Of a stretch of 11,718 nt of DNA, positions 1 to 7,114 are shown piece by piece. The notes beneath the pieces are model-generated. The model worked only from the letters and a program-made list of their open reading frames with translations, was not told the origin of the DNA and did not search any database. The translations under genes and the position numbers were made by a program. The stretch covers positions 1 to 11,718 of the forward strand of contig JAADEN010000031.1 in NCBI GenBank assembly GCA_013153375.1, read 5' to 3'. How positions within the stretch are numbered: position 1 is the stretch's first letter; each line of letters begins with the position of its first letter. This DNA comes from Chloroflexota bacterium. GTDB taxonomy: Bacteria; Chloroflexota; Anaerolineae; Anaerolineales; DRMV01.

Positions 1-556
1 CCGCAGCCGAGCGGGGGCCGGGCGCGCGCAGCAGGCGCAGGCCGGCCCACAGCACCCAGGGCGTCCACGCGGTGGCCGCGTTCATGCTCAAGAAGACCTC
101 GGCGCGGGTGGCCAGGTAGCCCGAGAGCGCGTAGGCCAGCGCGGCCACCGCGGGACCGGGCGCGGCCAGGTCCAGACTGCGGGCCAGGAGAAACATGCCG
201 GCCGCGGCCCAGAGCAGGTGCAGCACGATGAGCAGGCCGTGGCCCCAGGCCAGGGCCTGCACGCCGCCCAGCGCGGCCAGCGCCCACAGCAGCCAGGTCG
301 GCGGATAGAACCAGGCCATCTGCAGGTTGGCGATGAGAGGCGCGCCGTGGCCCAGATCGGGGTTCCACCACAGCCAGGTGTGGGTCTCGACCCAGGCCCG
401 CCACGCGGCCGCGCGCCAGGGGATGAACTGCAGCGACGCGGTGCCCCATACGGGCGCGCGGCCGGGGCGCAGCAAGGCCGCGCCCCAAACCACGATGGCC
501 AGCCCGACCAGGACGGCCAGGCCGCGCTCAGCGGGTGTCGGGGATGATCTCTTCAT
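1..556 (-). CDS. YfhO-like polytopic membrane protein, N-terminal 185 residues (runs off the left edge)
   Basis: The frame is open from an ATG at 556 to the window edge, beginning MKRSSPTPAERGLAVLVGLA. Hydrophobic segments lie at about residues 12-28, 86-98, 103-122 and 129-141. Between the first two is a loop with WNPDLGHGAPLIANLQMAWF followed by YPPTW, matching the 'WNP..GxG.PllAN.Q...FYPPxWL' pattern of YfhO-family (GT-C-like) membrane proteins. In Bacillus and Listeria, YfhO is linked to glycosylation of cell-wall polymers; in Chloroflexota such long proteins are usually uncharacterised. The start overlaps the last 29 bases of the upstream lipoprotein gene, so the two are probably translationally coupled; a GGAG lies about 10 bases before the ATG. 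Family assignment is from the loop motif only. The C-terminal part, including any periplasmic domain, is outside the window. Confidence 0.72.
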   Translation of the reverse strand, partial: MKRSSPTPAERGLAVLVGLAIVVWGAALLRPGRAPVWGTASLQFIPWRAAAWRAWVETHTWLWWNPDLGHGAPLIANLQMAWFYPPTWLLWALAALGGVQALAWGHGLLIVLHLLWAAAGMFLLARSLDLAAPGPAVAALAYALSGYLATRAEVFLSMNAATAWTPWVLWAGLRLLRAPGPRSAA

Positions 557-980
557 ACACGGGCTGCTCCAGTCCTTCGATCCAGCGCTGGCCGTAGAGT
601 TGTCCGGCCTGGGTGATGGTGTAGCGGGCCGTGCCCCGCATGGGCCGGGCCGACCCCGGCGCGGTGCGCCAGGTGACCACCAGTTGATTGCCCTCGAGGC
701 GTCCCTCGCCCTGCAGAAACGCCTCCCGAATGAGCCAGGTCAGGCGATAAGTGCCGGGTTCGGGGCCGGGTTCGATGACCATCCGCCCGCCGTATTTGCC
801 CTGGTCGTACGGGTCGCGGCCGTTGACCAGGTAGTCGCCGCCCAGCGCGGGCAGGTTCTGCGGGTCCGCGTCCGGGGCCAGGGCGACTTTGGACCCACAC
901 CCGGCCAGCAGCACCGCCAGGGCCACGAGGCCCAACCGCACCAAAGTCCGCATCAGGCTAAAATCATTGGCTATACGCAT
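528..980 (-). CDS. Small predicted lipoprotein of unknown function
   Basis: The product is 150 residues. It starts MRIANDFSLMRTLVRLG, then a hydrophobic LVALAVLLAG ending in the lipobox LAGC with Cys28, so the mature protein would be lipid-anchored outside the membrane. I chose the ATG at 980 because GAGGG lies six bases upstream. An ATG at 953 also leaves a good signal peptide, and the frame stays open to 1109 but runs through the hairpin element there. The mature part, about 120 residues, reads as a small beta-rich domain: GDYLVNGRDPYDQGKYGGRM, then alternating segments such as YRLTWLIREA, GEGRLEGNQLVVTW and ARYTITQAGQLYGQRW. This resembles the general 'Y.G...I...G..Y.L.W......GxG...G..L.V.W' pattern of small uncharacterised secreted bacterial domains. 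I do not know its function. It overlaps the downstream YfhO-like gene, so the two may act together at the cell surface. Confidence 0.7.
   Translation of the reverse strand: MRIANDFSLMRTLVRLGLVALAVLLAGCGSKVALAPDADPQNLPALGGDYLVNGRDPYDQGKYGGRMVIEPGPEPGTYRLTWLIREAFLQGEGRLEGNQLVVTWRTAPGSARPMRGTARYTITQAGQLYGQRWIEGLEQPVYEEIIPDTR
970..979 (+). repeat. Dispersed decamer GCTATACGCA, copy 1
   Basis: An exact copy of GCTATACGCA lies at the 5' end of the small lipoprotein gene. With the two preceding bases it reads TGGCTATACGCA, which recurs exactly at 9846-9857. On the coding strand it supplies Arg-Ile(ATA)-Ala codons. No function is established. Confidence 0.5.
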
Positions 981-1001
981 TAAGCGCCCTCGCATAAGGA
1001 T

Positions 1002-1088
1002 GGGGAAAGGCTCCGCGAACGGCCCGCGGGACGCCGCGCCGCGCGCGCCTTTCACGCCCCCGCCCGGCCGTCCGCGGAGCCCGTCCCC
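1002..1088. repeat. 87-bp palindromic (REP/MITE-like) element between the GTPase and lipoprotein genes
   Basis: The two 23-base ends (1002-1024 and 1066-1088) are inverted copies matching at 20 of 23 positions. The outer part of each arm reads GGGGAAAGGCTCCGCG on the plus strand on the left and GGGGACGGGCTCCGCG on the minus strand on the right. The 41-base interior is almost pure G and C. No T-run follows on the minus strand, so it is not a classic intrinsic terminator, although so strong a hairpin could affect termination, mRNA decay or translation of the lipoprotein. The right arm core (1073-1089) recurs exactly at 4540-4556 and nearly exactly at 6599-6614. A mobile or REP-like origin is inference. 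Confidence 0.6.
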
Positions 1089-1109
1089 CAAAGATTCGCT
1101 CACCCGCAC

Positions 1110-2435
1110 CTACGCCCGCGGCGCAAAGCGCGGGGCCAGCACATCCTCCAGCGTCGGACGGCCGATCTCTTGCAGTTCGTAACGCACCCGCTGCACGGGC
1201 TTGTTGACCCGGATGAGCCGCGTCAGGTCAATGGGCGTGGCCACGATGACCAAATCCGCGTCCGCGGCGTTGATGGTGGCCTCCAGTTCCCGGATTTGCT
1301 CCTCGCCGTAGCCCATCGCGGGCAGCACCGGGCCCGTGGTGGGATATTTGGCGTAGGTCTCCCGGATGGAGCCCACCGCGTAGGGCCGCGGGTCCACGAT
1401 CTCGGCCGCGCCGAAGCGCTGCGCGGCCACGAAGCCCGCGCCGTAAGCCATCTCGCCGTGGGTCAGGGTCGGGCCGTCCTCCACCACCAGCACCCGCCGC
1501 CCGCGGATGGCCGCGGGGTCGTCCACGAAAATGGGCGACGCGGCCTCGATGATGATGGCCTCGGGGTTGAGGGTCTGCAAATTGCGGCGCACGGTGAGCA
1601 CGCCCTCGGGCGCGGCGGTGTCCACTTTGTTGATGACGAACGCGTGGGCCAGCCGCGCGTTGGCCTGGCCGGGGTAGTAGGTCATCTCGTGGCCGGGACG
1701 GTGCGGATCCGCGACCACGATGTGCACATCGGGGCGGAAGAAGGGCAAATCGTTGTTGCCGCCGTCCCACAGGATGATCTCGGCTTCGGCCTCGGCCTGG
1801 CGCAGAATGCGCTCGTAATCCACGCCCGCGTACACCACCATGCCGTTGCGCAGATGCGGTTCGTACTCCTCCCGCTCTTCGATGGTGCAGTGGTAGCGGT
1901 CCAGGTCCTCGAAAGTGGCGAAACGCTGCACGGCCTGCTCCACCAGGTTGCCGTAGGGCATGGGGTGCCGCACCACCACCACCTGGTAGCCCCAATCGCG
2001 CAGCAGTTGGGCCACCCGGCGGGTGGTCTGGCTCTTGCCGCAGCCCGTGCGCACCGCGGCCACGGCCACCACGGGCTTGGACGAAGTCAACATGGTGGCG
2101 TTGGGCCCCATGAGGCGGAAGTCCGCGCCCGCGGCCAGGGCCAGCGAGGCCCGATCCATGACATACTGATGCGACACATCGCTATACGCAAAGATGACCT
2201 GGTCCGCCTCCAGTTCACGAATCAGGCGGGGCAGTTCCGCCTCCGGGTAGATAGGGATGCCCTCGGGGTACAACGAGCCCGCGAGTTCGGGCGGGTAGAT
2301 GCGCCCTTCGATGTTGGGGATTTGCGTGGCAGTGAACGCGACCACCCGATAACGGGGGTTGTCACGAAACGCGACATTGAAGTTGTGGAAATCCCGTCCG
2401 GCAGCGCCCATAATGATGACGCGAATCGGGTCCAT
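1110..2435 (-). CDS. COG2403-type P-loop GTPase related to cyclic 2,3-diphosphoglycerate synthetase
   Basis: The product is 441 residues starting MDPIRVIIMGAAGRDFHNFN. I chose the ATG at 2435 because AAGGAG sits about eight bases upstream; an in-frame ATG at 2471 lacks such support. The N-terminus is Rossmann-like (IMGAAGRDFHNF, residues 8-19). A Walker A-type loop VRTGCGKSQTT lies at 128-138 with Lys134. ILWDGGNND (221-229) is a probable Walker B or metal-binding segment. INKVD (268-272) is the guanine-specificity motif. The C-terminal third includes HGEMAYGAG (326-334). Length and motif order fit the COG2403 family, which is homologous to archaeal cyclic 2,3-diphosphoglycerate synthetase. 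That enzyme makes a thermoprotectant in methanogens; bacterial members are uncharacterised, so the name is by family only. It is expected to be cytoplasmic. It appears to have its own promoter and is followed by the palindromic element and the lipoprotein gene. Confidence 0.85.
   Translation of the reverse strand: MDPIRVIIMGAAGRDFHNFNVAFRDNPRYRVVAFTATQIPNIEGRIYPPELAGSLYPEGIPIYPEAELPRLIRELEADQVIFAYSDVSHQYVMDRASLALAAGADFRLMGPNATMLTSSKPVVAVAAVRTGCGKSQTTRRVAQLLRDWGYQVVVVRHPMPYGNLVEQAVQRFATFEDLDRYHCTIEEREEYEPHLRNGMVVYAGVDYERILRQAEAEAEIILWDGGNNDLPFFRPDVHIVVADPHRPGHEMTYYPGQANARLAHAFVINKVDTAAPEGVLTVRRNLQTLNPEAIIIEAASPIFVDDPAAIRGRRVLVVEDGPTLTHGEMAYGAGFVAAQRFGAAEIVDPRPYAVGSIRETYAKYPTTGPVLPAMGYGEEQIRELEATINAADADLVIVATPIDLTRLIRVNKPVQRVRYELQEIGRPTLEDVLAPRFAPRA
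2181..2190 (+). repeat. Dispersed decamer GCTATACGCA, copy 2
   Basis: An exact copy lies inside the GTPase gene, where the coding strand reads Ala-Tyr-Ser in FAYSDV. It is in the same orientation as the copies at 970 and 9848 but in a different codon phase, so shared protein sequence does not explain the match. Confidence 0.5.
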
Positions 2436-2497
2436 CGGCGACTCTCCTTGCAAGGGATGCAAAAGGCACAAGCGACGCGGCCACCGGCCGCGGTTTG

Positions 2498-2503
2498 ATT
2501 ATA
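2498..2503 (-). promoter_or_regulatory. Probable -10 element of the GTPase gene
   Basis: The minus strand carries a perfect TATAAT in the otherwise GC-rich 137-base gap between the glycosyltransferase and GTPase genes. It would start transcription near 2490, about 55 bases before the ATG and upstream of the AAGGAG ribosome site at 2444-2449. No convincing -35 hexamer is seen at 16-18 bases spacing and there is no extended TGn, so the site may be weak or activator-dependent. Confidence 0.45.
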
Positions 2504-2572
2504 CCGTCGAAGCGGGCGCGGCGCGACGACGCCTCTGGGGGATGGGGACAGGGCTCGGGCCGGGGGCCGTTT

Positions 2573-4921
2573 TCAGCCCTCAGCCGCGCTCCCGCCCTGG
2601 GCCGCGTGGTCGTCCGCACACCAGGCGCGGAAACACGCGTCCAGCCAGATTCGCACGGGCCGGGTGACGGTCGTCCGCCCCCACAGGAGCAGGGCCACCA
2701 GGGCCAGGGTGAGCCCCAGGGGCGGATGCTGCCAGTAGGAGCGCGCCAGCGTCTGCCCCACGGACGGCGCGGTGAGACGCCGCGCCAGGGTCAGGTCGCC
2801 GCACATGTCCAGCGGGCCCTGGGGCGTGTCGAAGGTGTGGACGATGCAGTCCGCAGGCAGCACCGCGTCGTCGTGGTACGCGAACAGCACCGCGTCGAGC
2901 GGAAAGGCGTCCAAATCCACCACGCCCGACGCGGCGTGGGTGGCGTAGAACAGGTCGGGGCGAAAACGGGGTCCGTAGGGCTGGGGGAGCGCGTCCGGGT
3001 CGCGGGCGTCGGCCGCATAGACGAAGTAGAAGGGCTGGTCGTCGGCCTCCAGCATGGCCCAGGTGACGATGTCCACATCGTGGGGCGGGAACAGGTCGGG
3101 CGGCTGGCCGAAGTAGTCGCGCCAACCGCCGTAGGCCAGCGCGAGCACGCCCAGCCCCAGGGCCAGGCCCCGCACGCACGCGGCAGCCGTGGGGCGAGAC
3201 GCGAGGCGGGCCAGAACCCGCGCGCCCGTCGCCAGGCCCAGGCCGATGAGCGCGGCCAGCGCGGGGATGAGGGCCACCATGTGCAGCGCCCGCGGCGGGA
3301 AGGTGTTGAGCGCGCTGAAGAAGAGCATGGGCAGCAGCAGCCACAGGAGCAGCAAGCGCCGCGCGCCGCTCCGCCAGCGGACGCGGGGCAGCGCGAGCAG
3401 GCCGACCAGGGCCAGGGGCGCGCCCCAGCGCCCGGCCAGAGGGAAGGCGATGAAACGCTGCACGGTCAGATCGGCCTGCACGAAAGCCAACAGGGTGCGC
3501 AACATCCCGCCCAGCAGCAACAAGGGGCTGCGGAGGGGATGCCAGTACAGTTCCTGCCGCGCGGCCGGAAACATCCAGCGGTAGCCCTGGCCCTCGACGA
3601 AGGCGTCGCCGAACATGGCCCGGGCGTAAAAGCCGTTGAAGACGAAGGATTCCAGGTACTTGTACAGAGTCGCGCTGCCGTGCCGCTGCCACGCGGTCCA
3701 CATGATGGGCAGGGCGGTCAGCGCCAGGCCCAGGAAGAACAGGCCCAGCGCGCGACGCCGCGGGTAGGGGCCGCGGTGGGTGAGCAGCAAGGCGACGACG
3801 ATCCACCACGCGCTGTGGGCCGCGGGATAGGTGTAGAAGCCCAGGCCCGCCAGCACGCCGGCCACATACCAGGCGGTGGGGTTGCGATAGGCATAGGCCG
3901 CGTAGGCCGCGGCCAGGGCCGCGGTCACCACGGGCAGGGCCTGCGCGTTGTTGTAGCCGTACCGCGAGACGGCCAGGCCGTAGGGCGCGAACAGGTACGC
4001 GGCCACGCCCAGGTGGGCCAGGGTGCGCGAACCGGGGGTGAACGCCGCCAGCAGCGCGTAGAGGAAGGGCACGGCCGCGAGCCAGGCCAGCACCGAACTC
4101 CAGCGCCAGGCCCAAAAGGTCGCGCCAAAGACGCGCAACACCGCGGCTTGGAAGTAGGAAGTCAACACCGGAAAGGAATACACGCCCAGGTCGAACAGGC
4201 TGGCCCGGTAGCCCTCGCGCGCCAGGCTGGAGGCAAAATCCCAGAAGGCCCCCTCGTCGCCCAGCATGTGCCGCGGAAAGTCCGCCAGCCGATACAGGCC
4301 GACCAAGCCGCCCACGGCCAGCCAGAAGGCCAGGGCGCGCGCGTCCGCTCGGGTCAGGCGGGGCCAGCGGCCGCGGCCGTGACGCAAGGCCAGCCCATAG
4401 CCCACGGCTCCCAGGGCCAGCAGCGCCAACCCGGCCTGCACGCCGGGCAGCGGCCACGGGGCCAGCATCAACACCAGGGCCCACGCGAAGCCGCCCAACG
4501 CGAACCAAAAGCGCGGGGAGCGCGACGGACGCGGGCCCGCGCGGAGCCCGTCCCCCCAATGCGGGACCGCGCGGGCCACCAGCCCCAGGCCCAAAACCAG
4601 GGCCAACAGCCCGGCCAGGGTTTGCTCGGGCCGAATCAGGCGCAGATACAGACGCTGGTTGAGGGTCTCCGCGATCCGCTGCCAGGCCACGACCCAGGAC
4701 GCCCGGTCAGGAGGGGGCCAGCCGCGGCCTTGCAGCCACAGCCAGCCCAAAACGAGCGCGGCCGGGCCGAGCACGGCCTGGGCCGCGGCGCGCAGGGAGG
4801 GGTCACGCCACCAGGTGCGCCACGCCTGCCAAGCGCCTCGGCCGCGGTGGCGCAGCCAGCCCAGCGCAAACAGCCAGGCGACGAGCAGAGCGAGCGCGGC
4901 CAGGGCCAATCCCCATCCCAC
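2573..4921 (-). CDS. GT-C-type (GT39/ArnT-like) integral membrane glycosyltransferase
   Basis: The product is 782 residues. The start is GTG at 4921, with AGGAGG at 4928-4933 six bases upstream; a nearby ATG at 4916 is out of frame. It has many hydrophobic segments. The acidic motif LGDEGAFWDFASSLA (Asp222, Glu223) is what the first extracytoplasmic loop of GT-C enzymes carries, where it helps bind the donor lipid-phosphate sugar or metal. Downstream features include SRYGYNNAQALP, YTYPAAHSAW, FNGFYARAMF and ALNTFPPRALHM, typical of bacterial dolichyl-phosphate-mannose-like transferases. The acidic motif normally follows the first helix, but here about 200 residues with five or six hydrophobic segments precede it. 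A soluble-looking stretch (about 605-710) precedes the last helix and a 45-residue tail. The loop HWGDGLRAGPRPSRSP (121-136) is encoded partly by a dispersed repeat core. The gene starts 48 bases after phnE and may be cotranscribed. Sugar and acceptor are unknown. Confidence 0.8.
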   Translation of the reverse strand: MGWGLALAALALLVAWLFALGWLRHRGRGAWQAWRTWWRDPSLRAAAQAVLGPAALVLGWLWLQGRGWPPPDRASWVVAWQRIAETLNQRLYLRLIRPEQTLAGLLALVLGLGLVARAVPHWGDGLRAGPRPSRSPRFWFALGGFAWALVLMLAPWPLPGVQAGLALLALGAVGYGLALRHGRGRWPRLTRADARALAFWLAVGGLVGLYRLADFPRHMLGDEGAFWDFASSLAREGYRASLFDLGVYSFPVLTSYFQAAVLRVFGATFWAWRWSSVLAWLAAVPFLYALLAAFTPGSRTLAHLGVAAYLFAPYGLAVSRYGYNNAQALPVVTAALAAAYAAYAYRNPTAWYVAGVLAGLGFYTYPAAHSAWWIVVALLLTHRGPYPRRRALGLFFLGLALTALPIMWTAWQRHGSATLYKYLESFVFNGFYARAMFGDAFVEGQGYRWMFPAARQELYWHPLRSPLLLLGGMLRTLLAFVQADLTVQRFIAFPLAGRWGAPLALVGLLALPRVRWRSGARRLLLLWLLLPMLFFSALNTFPPRALHMVALIPALAALIGLGLATGARVLARLASRPTAAACVRGLALGLGVLALAYGGWRDYFGQPPDLFPPHDVDIVTWAMLEADDQPFYFVYAADARDPDALPQPYGPRFRPDLFYATHAASGVVDLDAFPLDAVLFAYHDDAVLPADCIVHTFDTPQGPLDMCGDLTLARRLTAPSVGQTLARSYWQHPPLGLTLALVALLLWGRTTVTRPVRIWLDACFRAWCADDHAAQGGSAAEG
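4534..4556 (-). repeat. Copy 2 of the palindromic-element core, inside the glycosyltransferase gene
   Basis: Bases 4540-4556 are identical over 17 bases to 1073-1089 in the intergenic palindrome. Bases 4534-4556 match the core at 6599-6620 (opposite orientation) except for one inserted base. Here the core is translated as part of GDGLRAGP in a loop between hydrophobic segments; read in the same phase, the intergenic copy would give GDGLRGRP. Confidence 0.5.
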
Positions 4922-4942
4922 CGAAGGCCTCCTGCCGGCGAG

Positions 4943-4962
4943 GCGCGGCCCGAGGGCCGCGC
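4943..4962. other. Nine-base perfect inverted repeat between phnE and the glycosyltransferase gene
   Basis: GCGCGGCCC and GGGCCGCGC flank a two-base centre in the 48-base gap between the phnE stop and the GTG start. No T-run follows, so termination is unlikely. It could act as a 3' stability hairpin or modulate the AGGAGG-driven start just downstream. Function is inference. Confidence 0.4.
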
Positions 4963-4969
4963 GGGTCGG

Positions 4970-7111
4970 TCACACGATGCGCTTGCGAATGGTCGCGCTG
5001 ACGAAGTCCAGCGTGGAAACGGTGATGGCGATGAGCCACACGGCCAGGCCCGCGTGCTCGTACTGCACCTGCCGAATCCACTGGATGAGCAAGAAACCGA
5101 TGCCGCCGCCGCCCACCAGGCCGATGACCGTGGACATGCGCACATTGATGTCCCAGCGGTAGAGGCTGAACGCGGTGAAGTGGGGCAGCACCTGGGGCAA
5201 CACCGCGAACATGATGGTCTGCAAGCGGTTGGCGCCCGTGGATTGGATGGCTTCGATGGGGCCGGGATGGATGCTCTCGATGGCCTCGGAGTACAGTTTG
5301 CCCAACGCGGCGATGGTGTGGATGGTCAGGGCGATGAAGCCCGCGAAGGGCCCCAGGCCGACCCAAATCACGCCCACCAGGCCCCAGATGAGGGGCTCGA
5401 TGGAGCGCACCACATTGAGCACCGTGCGGGTGGCGGTGTAGATCCAGTGGCCGATGGGCACCACGCCCTGGTCGCCCCAGCGATAGGCCAGATACAGCCA
5501 GGCCAGCGCGCCCAGACCCGCGCCCAGGCGGGCGAAGTCGGGCGCGGCCGCGGCCACCTCCGCGGGATCCCAGGCGATGCCCAAGATGCCGTGCGCGTAG
5601 CCCAGGCCCAGGGGCCAGCCCAGGGCCGCGCCGATGAGCGCGAAACCGCCGTAGCGGATGGCCGCGTTGGCCCAGCCGGGCAGACGGCGGGAGAGGCGGT
5701 CCAGCGCCGCGCCCAAAAGGCGGAAGCCCAGCACCGCGCCGCCCAGCACCAGCACGAAGCCCACCAGCGCGACGGTCACGGGGGCCTTGTCCAGGCCGCC
5801 CAGCCAGGCGGCCACCTGGCGGGCCAGCAGCCAGCCCAGCGCGCCGCCCAGCACCAGGCCGAACACGCCGCCCACCAGGCCCTGGGGCGAAGTGCGCAGG
5901 GAGTGGGTCAGGTTGCGCGCGGCCAGGAAGGACATGGGAATGGCGAAGAGCATGCCCGCGAAGGTGGCCATCAGGCCGATCATGATGCTCTCGAGCATGG
6001 CCTGCAACGCGAGTTTCATCTCCCGGCTCAGTTTGCCCGTGAAGCGCAACGCGCCGGGCTGCACCGCGTGCAGTTTGTGAATCTGAGGGCCCTCCGCGAA
6101 GGACGGAATGACCACATCGGGGATGTACAGTTCGGACTCGAAGGTGCCGTCGGGCCCGACCTCGATCTCGGTGGGCCCCAAGCCCCGGGGCGTGAACTCG
6201 TTGCCGATGGGGTTCTCCCACTTGATCTTGACCACCTTGCCGGGCACGAAGCCGCCCCCGCGGATGTGCAACAGCGTGCCGTATTGCAGTTTGCCCTTGG
6301 TGTCGCGCACGCTCAGGTCGCCGCAGGTGGGCGTGACCACCACCCAGGGCTCGCCCTCCTTGGGCTCGTTCACCGGCGGGCCGGTCTCGCCCTCGGGGCA
6401 CGGCGCCTGCACCAGGGCGGTGGCCCGCAACTCGGTGGCCTCGTAGTCGAACGCGGCCCGCCAGGGCCACACGATGTCGCCCAGAATGCGGCCCGTTTCC
6501 TTGTATTCGCGAATGGCCTTGGGCAGGTCAATGCCCACGATGCGGGTGCCCAGCACTAAGGTGCCCACCAGCACCAGGGCGATAAAGCCGTTCCACGAGG
6601 GGGACGGCTCCGCGCGGGCCTTGGCCTCGGCCAGGGCCCAGGCATCCAGTACGGCCCACCACCAGATGCCGGCCAGCACCACGGCCATGATGAGCAACAC
6701 GGTGGTATATAGGCTGCGGGAAGCGCCCGGAGGCACGGCCCATTGCAACATCATGGGCCCGCTCAGGCTGAAGACCACCACCGCGACCACGACGAACAGC
6801 ACATTGGCCACCCGCCGGGCAAATTCGTCGTCGGTGGGGAACAAACGCCGGGCCACGGCCTCGTACACCAGACGCAGCACGGCCAGGGTCACCAGCGCGG
6901 CCAGGAACAGACGCGTCAGCACCGCGAAACTCAGGCCGTACACCTGCTCAGGAAAGCGCGCCCGCTGGGCCGCGGTGAACACGGTCAGCCCCCACAGGGT
7001 GGCCGTGCCCAAAAGGATGTAGATCCCCCGAGCCACCGCGCCCGCGGCCATCTGGCCCAGGCCCGGAACGAGCAACGATAGAAAAGCGTAAAACGCACGC
7101 TTGGCATTCAT
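4970..7111 (-). CDS. phnE: Enlarged PhnE-type ABC transporter permease with extra domains
   Basis: The product is 713 residues, against about 260-290 for ordinary PhnE. Residues 1-192 form an extra module with about five hydrophobic segments, starting FYAFLSLLVPGLGQMAAG, a PGLGQ pattern seen in TM2-like membrane proteins. Residues 195-217 (LPKAIREYKETGRILGDIVW) look like the usual PhnE N-terminus. Residues 222-350 are beta-rich and non-membrane: LLHIRGGGFVPGKVVKIKW, then VGPDGTFESELYIPD, like an Ig/IPT-type fold. The permease core begins at 363-400 (LESIMIGLMATFAGMLFAIP). Residues 403-548 add four more hydrophobic segments. The core resumes at 553-713 with TRTVLNVVRSIEPLIWGLVG and the permease/ATPase-contact motif WDINVRMSTVIGLVGGGGIG (653-672). 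The ATG lies three bases after the phnC stop, implying translational coupling. Substrate is phosphonate, phosphite or phosphate by family; the added domains have no known role. Confidence 0.85.
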   Translation of the reverse strand: MNAKRAFYAFLSLLVPGLGQMAAGAVARGIYILLGTATLWGLTVFTAAQRARFPEQVYGLSFAVLTRLFLAALVTLAVLRLVYEAVARRLFPTDDEFARRVANVLFVVVAVVVFSLSGPMMLQWAVPPGASRSLYTTVLLIMAVVLAGIWWWAVLDAWALAEAKARAEPSPSWNGFIALVLVGTLVLGTRIVGIDLPKAIREYKETGRILGDIVWPWRAAFDYEATELRATALVQAPCPEGETGPPVNEPKEGEPWVVVTPTCGDLSVRDTKGKLQYGTLLHIRGGGFVPGKVVKIKWENPIGNEFTPRGLGPTEIEVGPDGTFESELYIPDVVIPSFAEGPQIHKLHAVQPGALRFTGKLSREMKLALQAMLESIMIGLMATFAGMLFAIPMSFLAARNLTHSLRTSPQGLVGGVFGLVLGGALGWLLARQVAAWLGGLDKAPVTVALVGFVLVLGGAVLGFRLLGAALDRLSRRLPGWANAAIRYGGFALIGAALGWPLGLGYAHGILGIAWDPAEVAAAAPDFARLGAGLGALAWLYLAYRWGDQGVVPIGHWIYTATRTVLNVVRSIEPLIWGLVGVIWVGLGPFAGFIALTIHTIAALGKLYSEAIESIHPGPIEAIQSTGANRLQTIMFAVLPQVLPHFTAFSLYRWDINVRMSTVIGLVGGGGIGFLLIQWIRQVQYEHAGLAVWLIAITVSTLDFVSATIRKRIV
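6599..6620 (+). repeat. Copy 3 of the palindromic-element core, inside phnE
   Basis: The plus strand reads GGGGGACGGCTCCGCG followed by CGGGCC. This equals the reverse complement of 4534-4556 except for one missing base. It lies in the linker of the extra N-terminal module of PhnE and is translated as ARAEPSPS on the minus strand. A weaker relative (18 of 21 matches) is at 8705-8725 in phnD. Confidence 0.45.
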
Positions 7112-7114
7112 GGT

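Noticed and set aside
953..1109. Longer lipoprotein start at 1109 (52 extra residues) or short start at 953
   Set aside because: The long form runs through the palindromic element and buries the signal peptide inside the protein. The 953 start lacks a ribosome site, whereas 980 has GAGGG at good spacing.
2540..2580. Hairpin AGGGCT/AGCCCT with inner GGCC repeats at the end of the glycosyltransferase gene as a terminator
   Set aside because: It spans the stop codon and has no T-run on the transcribed side; the TTTT present is on the plus strand, where no gene ends.
2495..6559. A 1354-codon open frame on the plus strand opposite the glycosyltransferase and phnE genes
   Set aside because: It is rich in Gln, Gly, Arg, Ala and His with no domain-like pattern, and spans two well-supported minus-strand genes. 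It is a GC-rich antisense shadow of strong codon bias.
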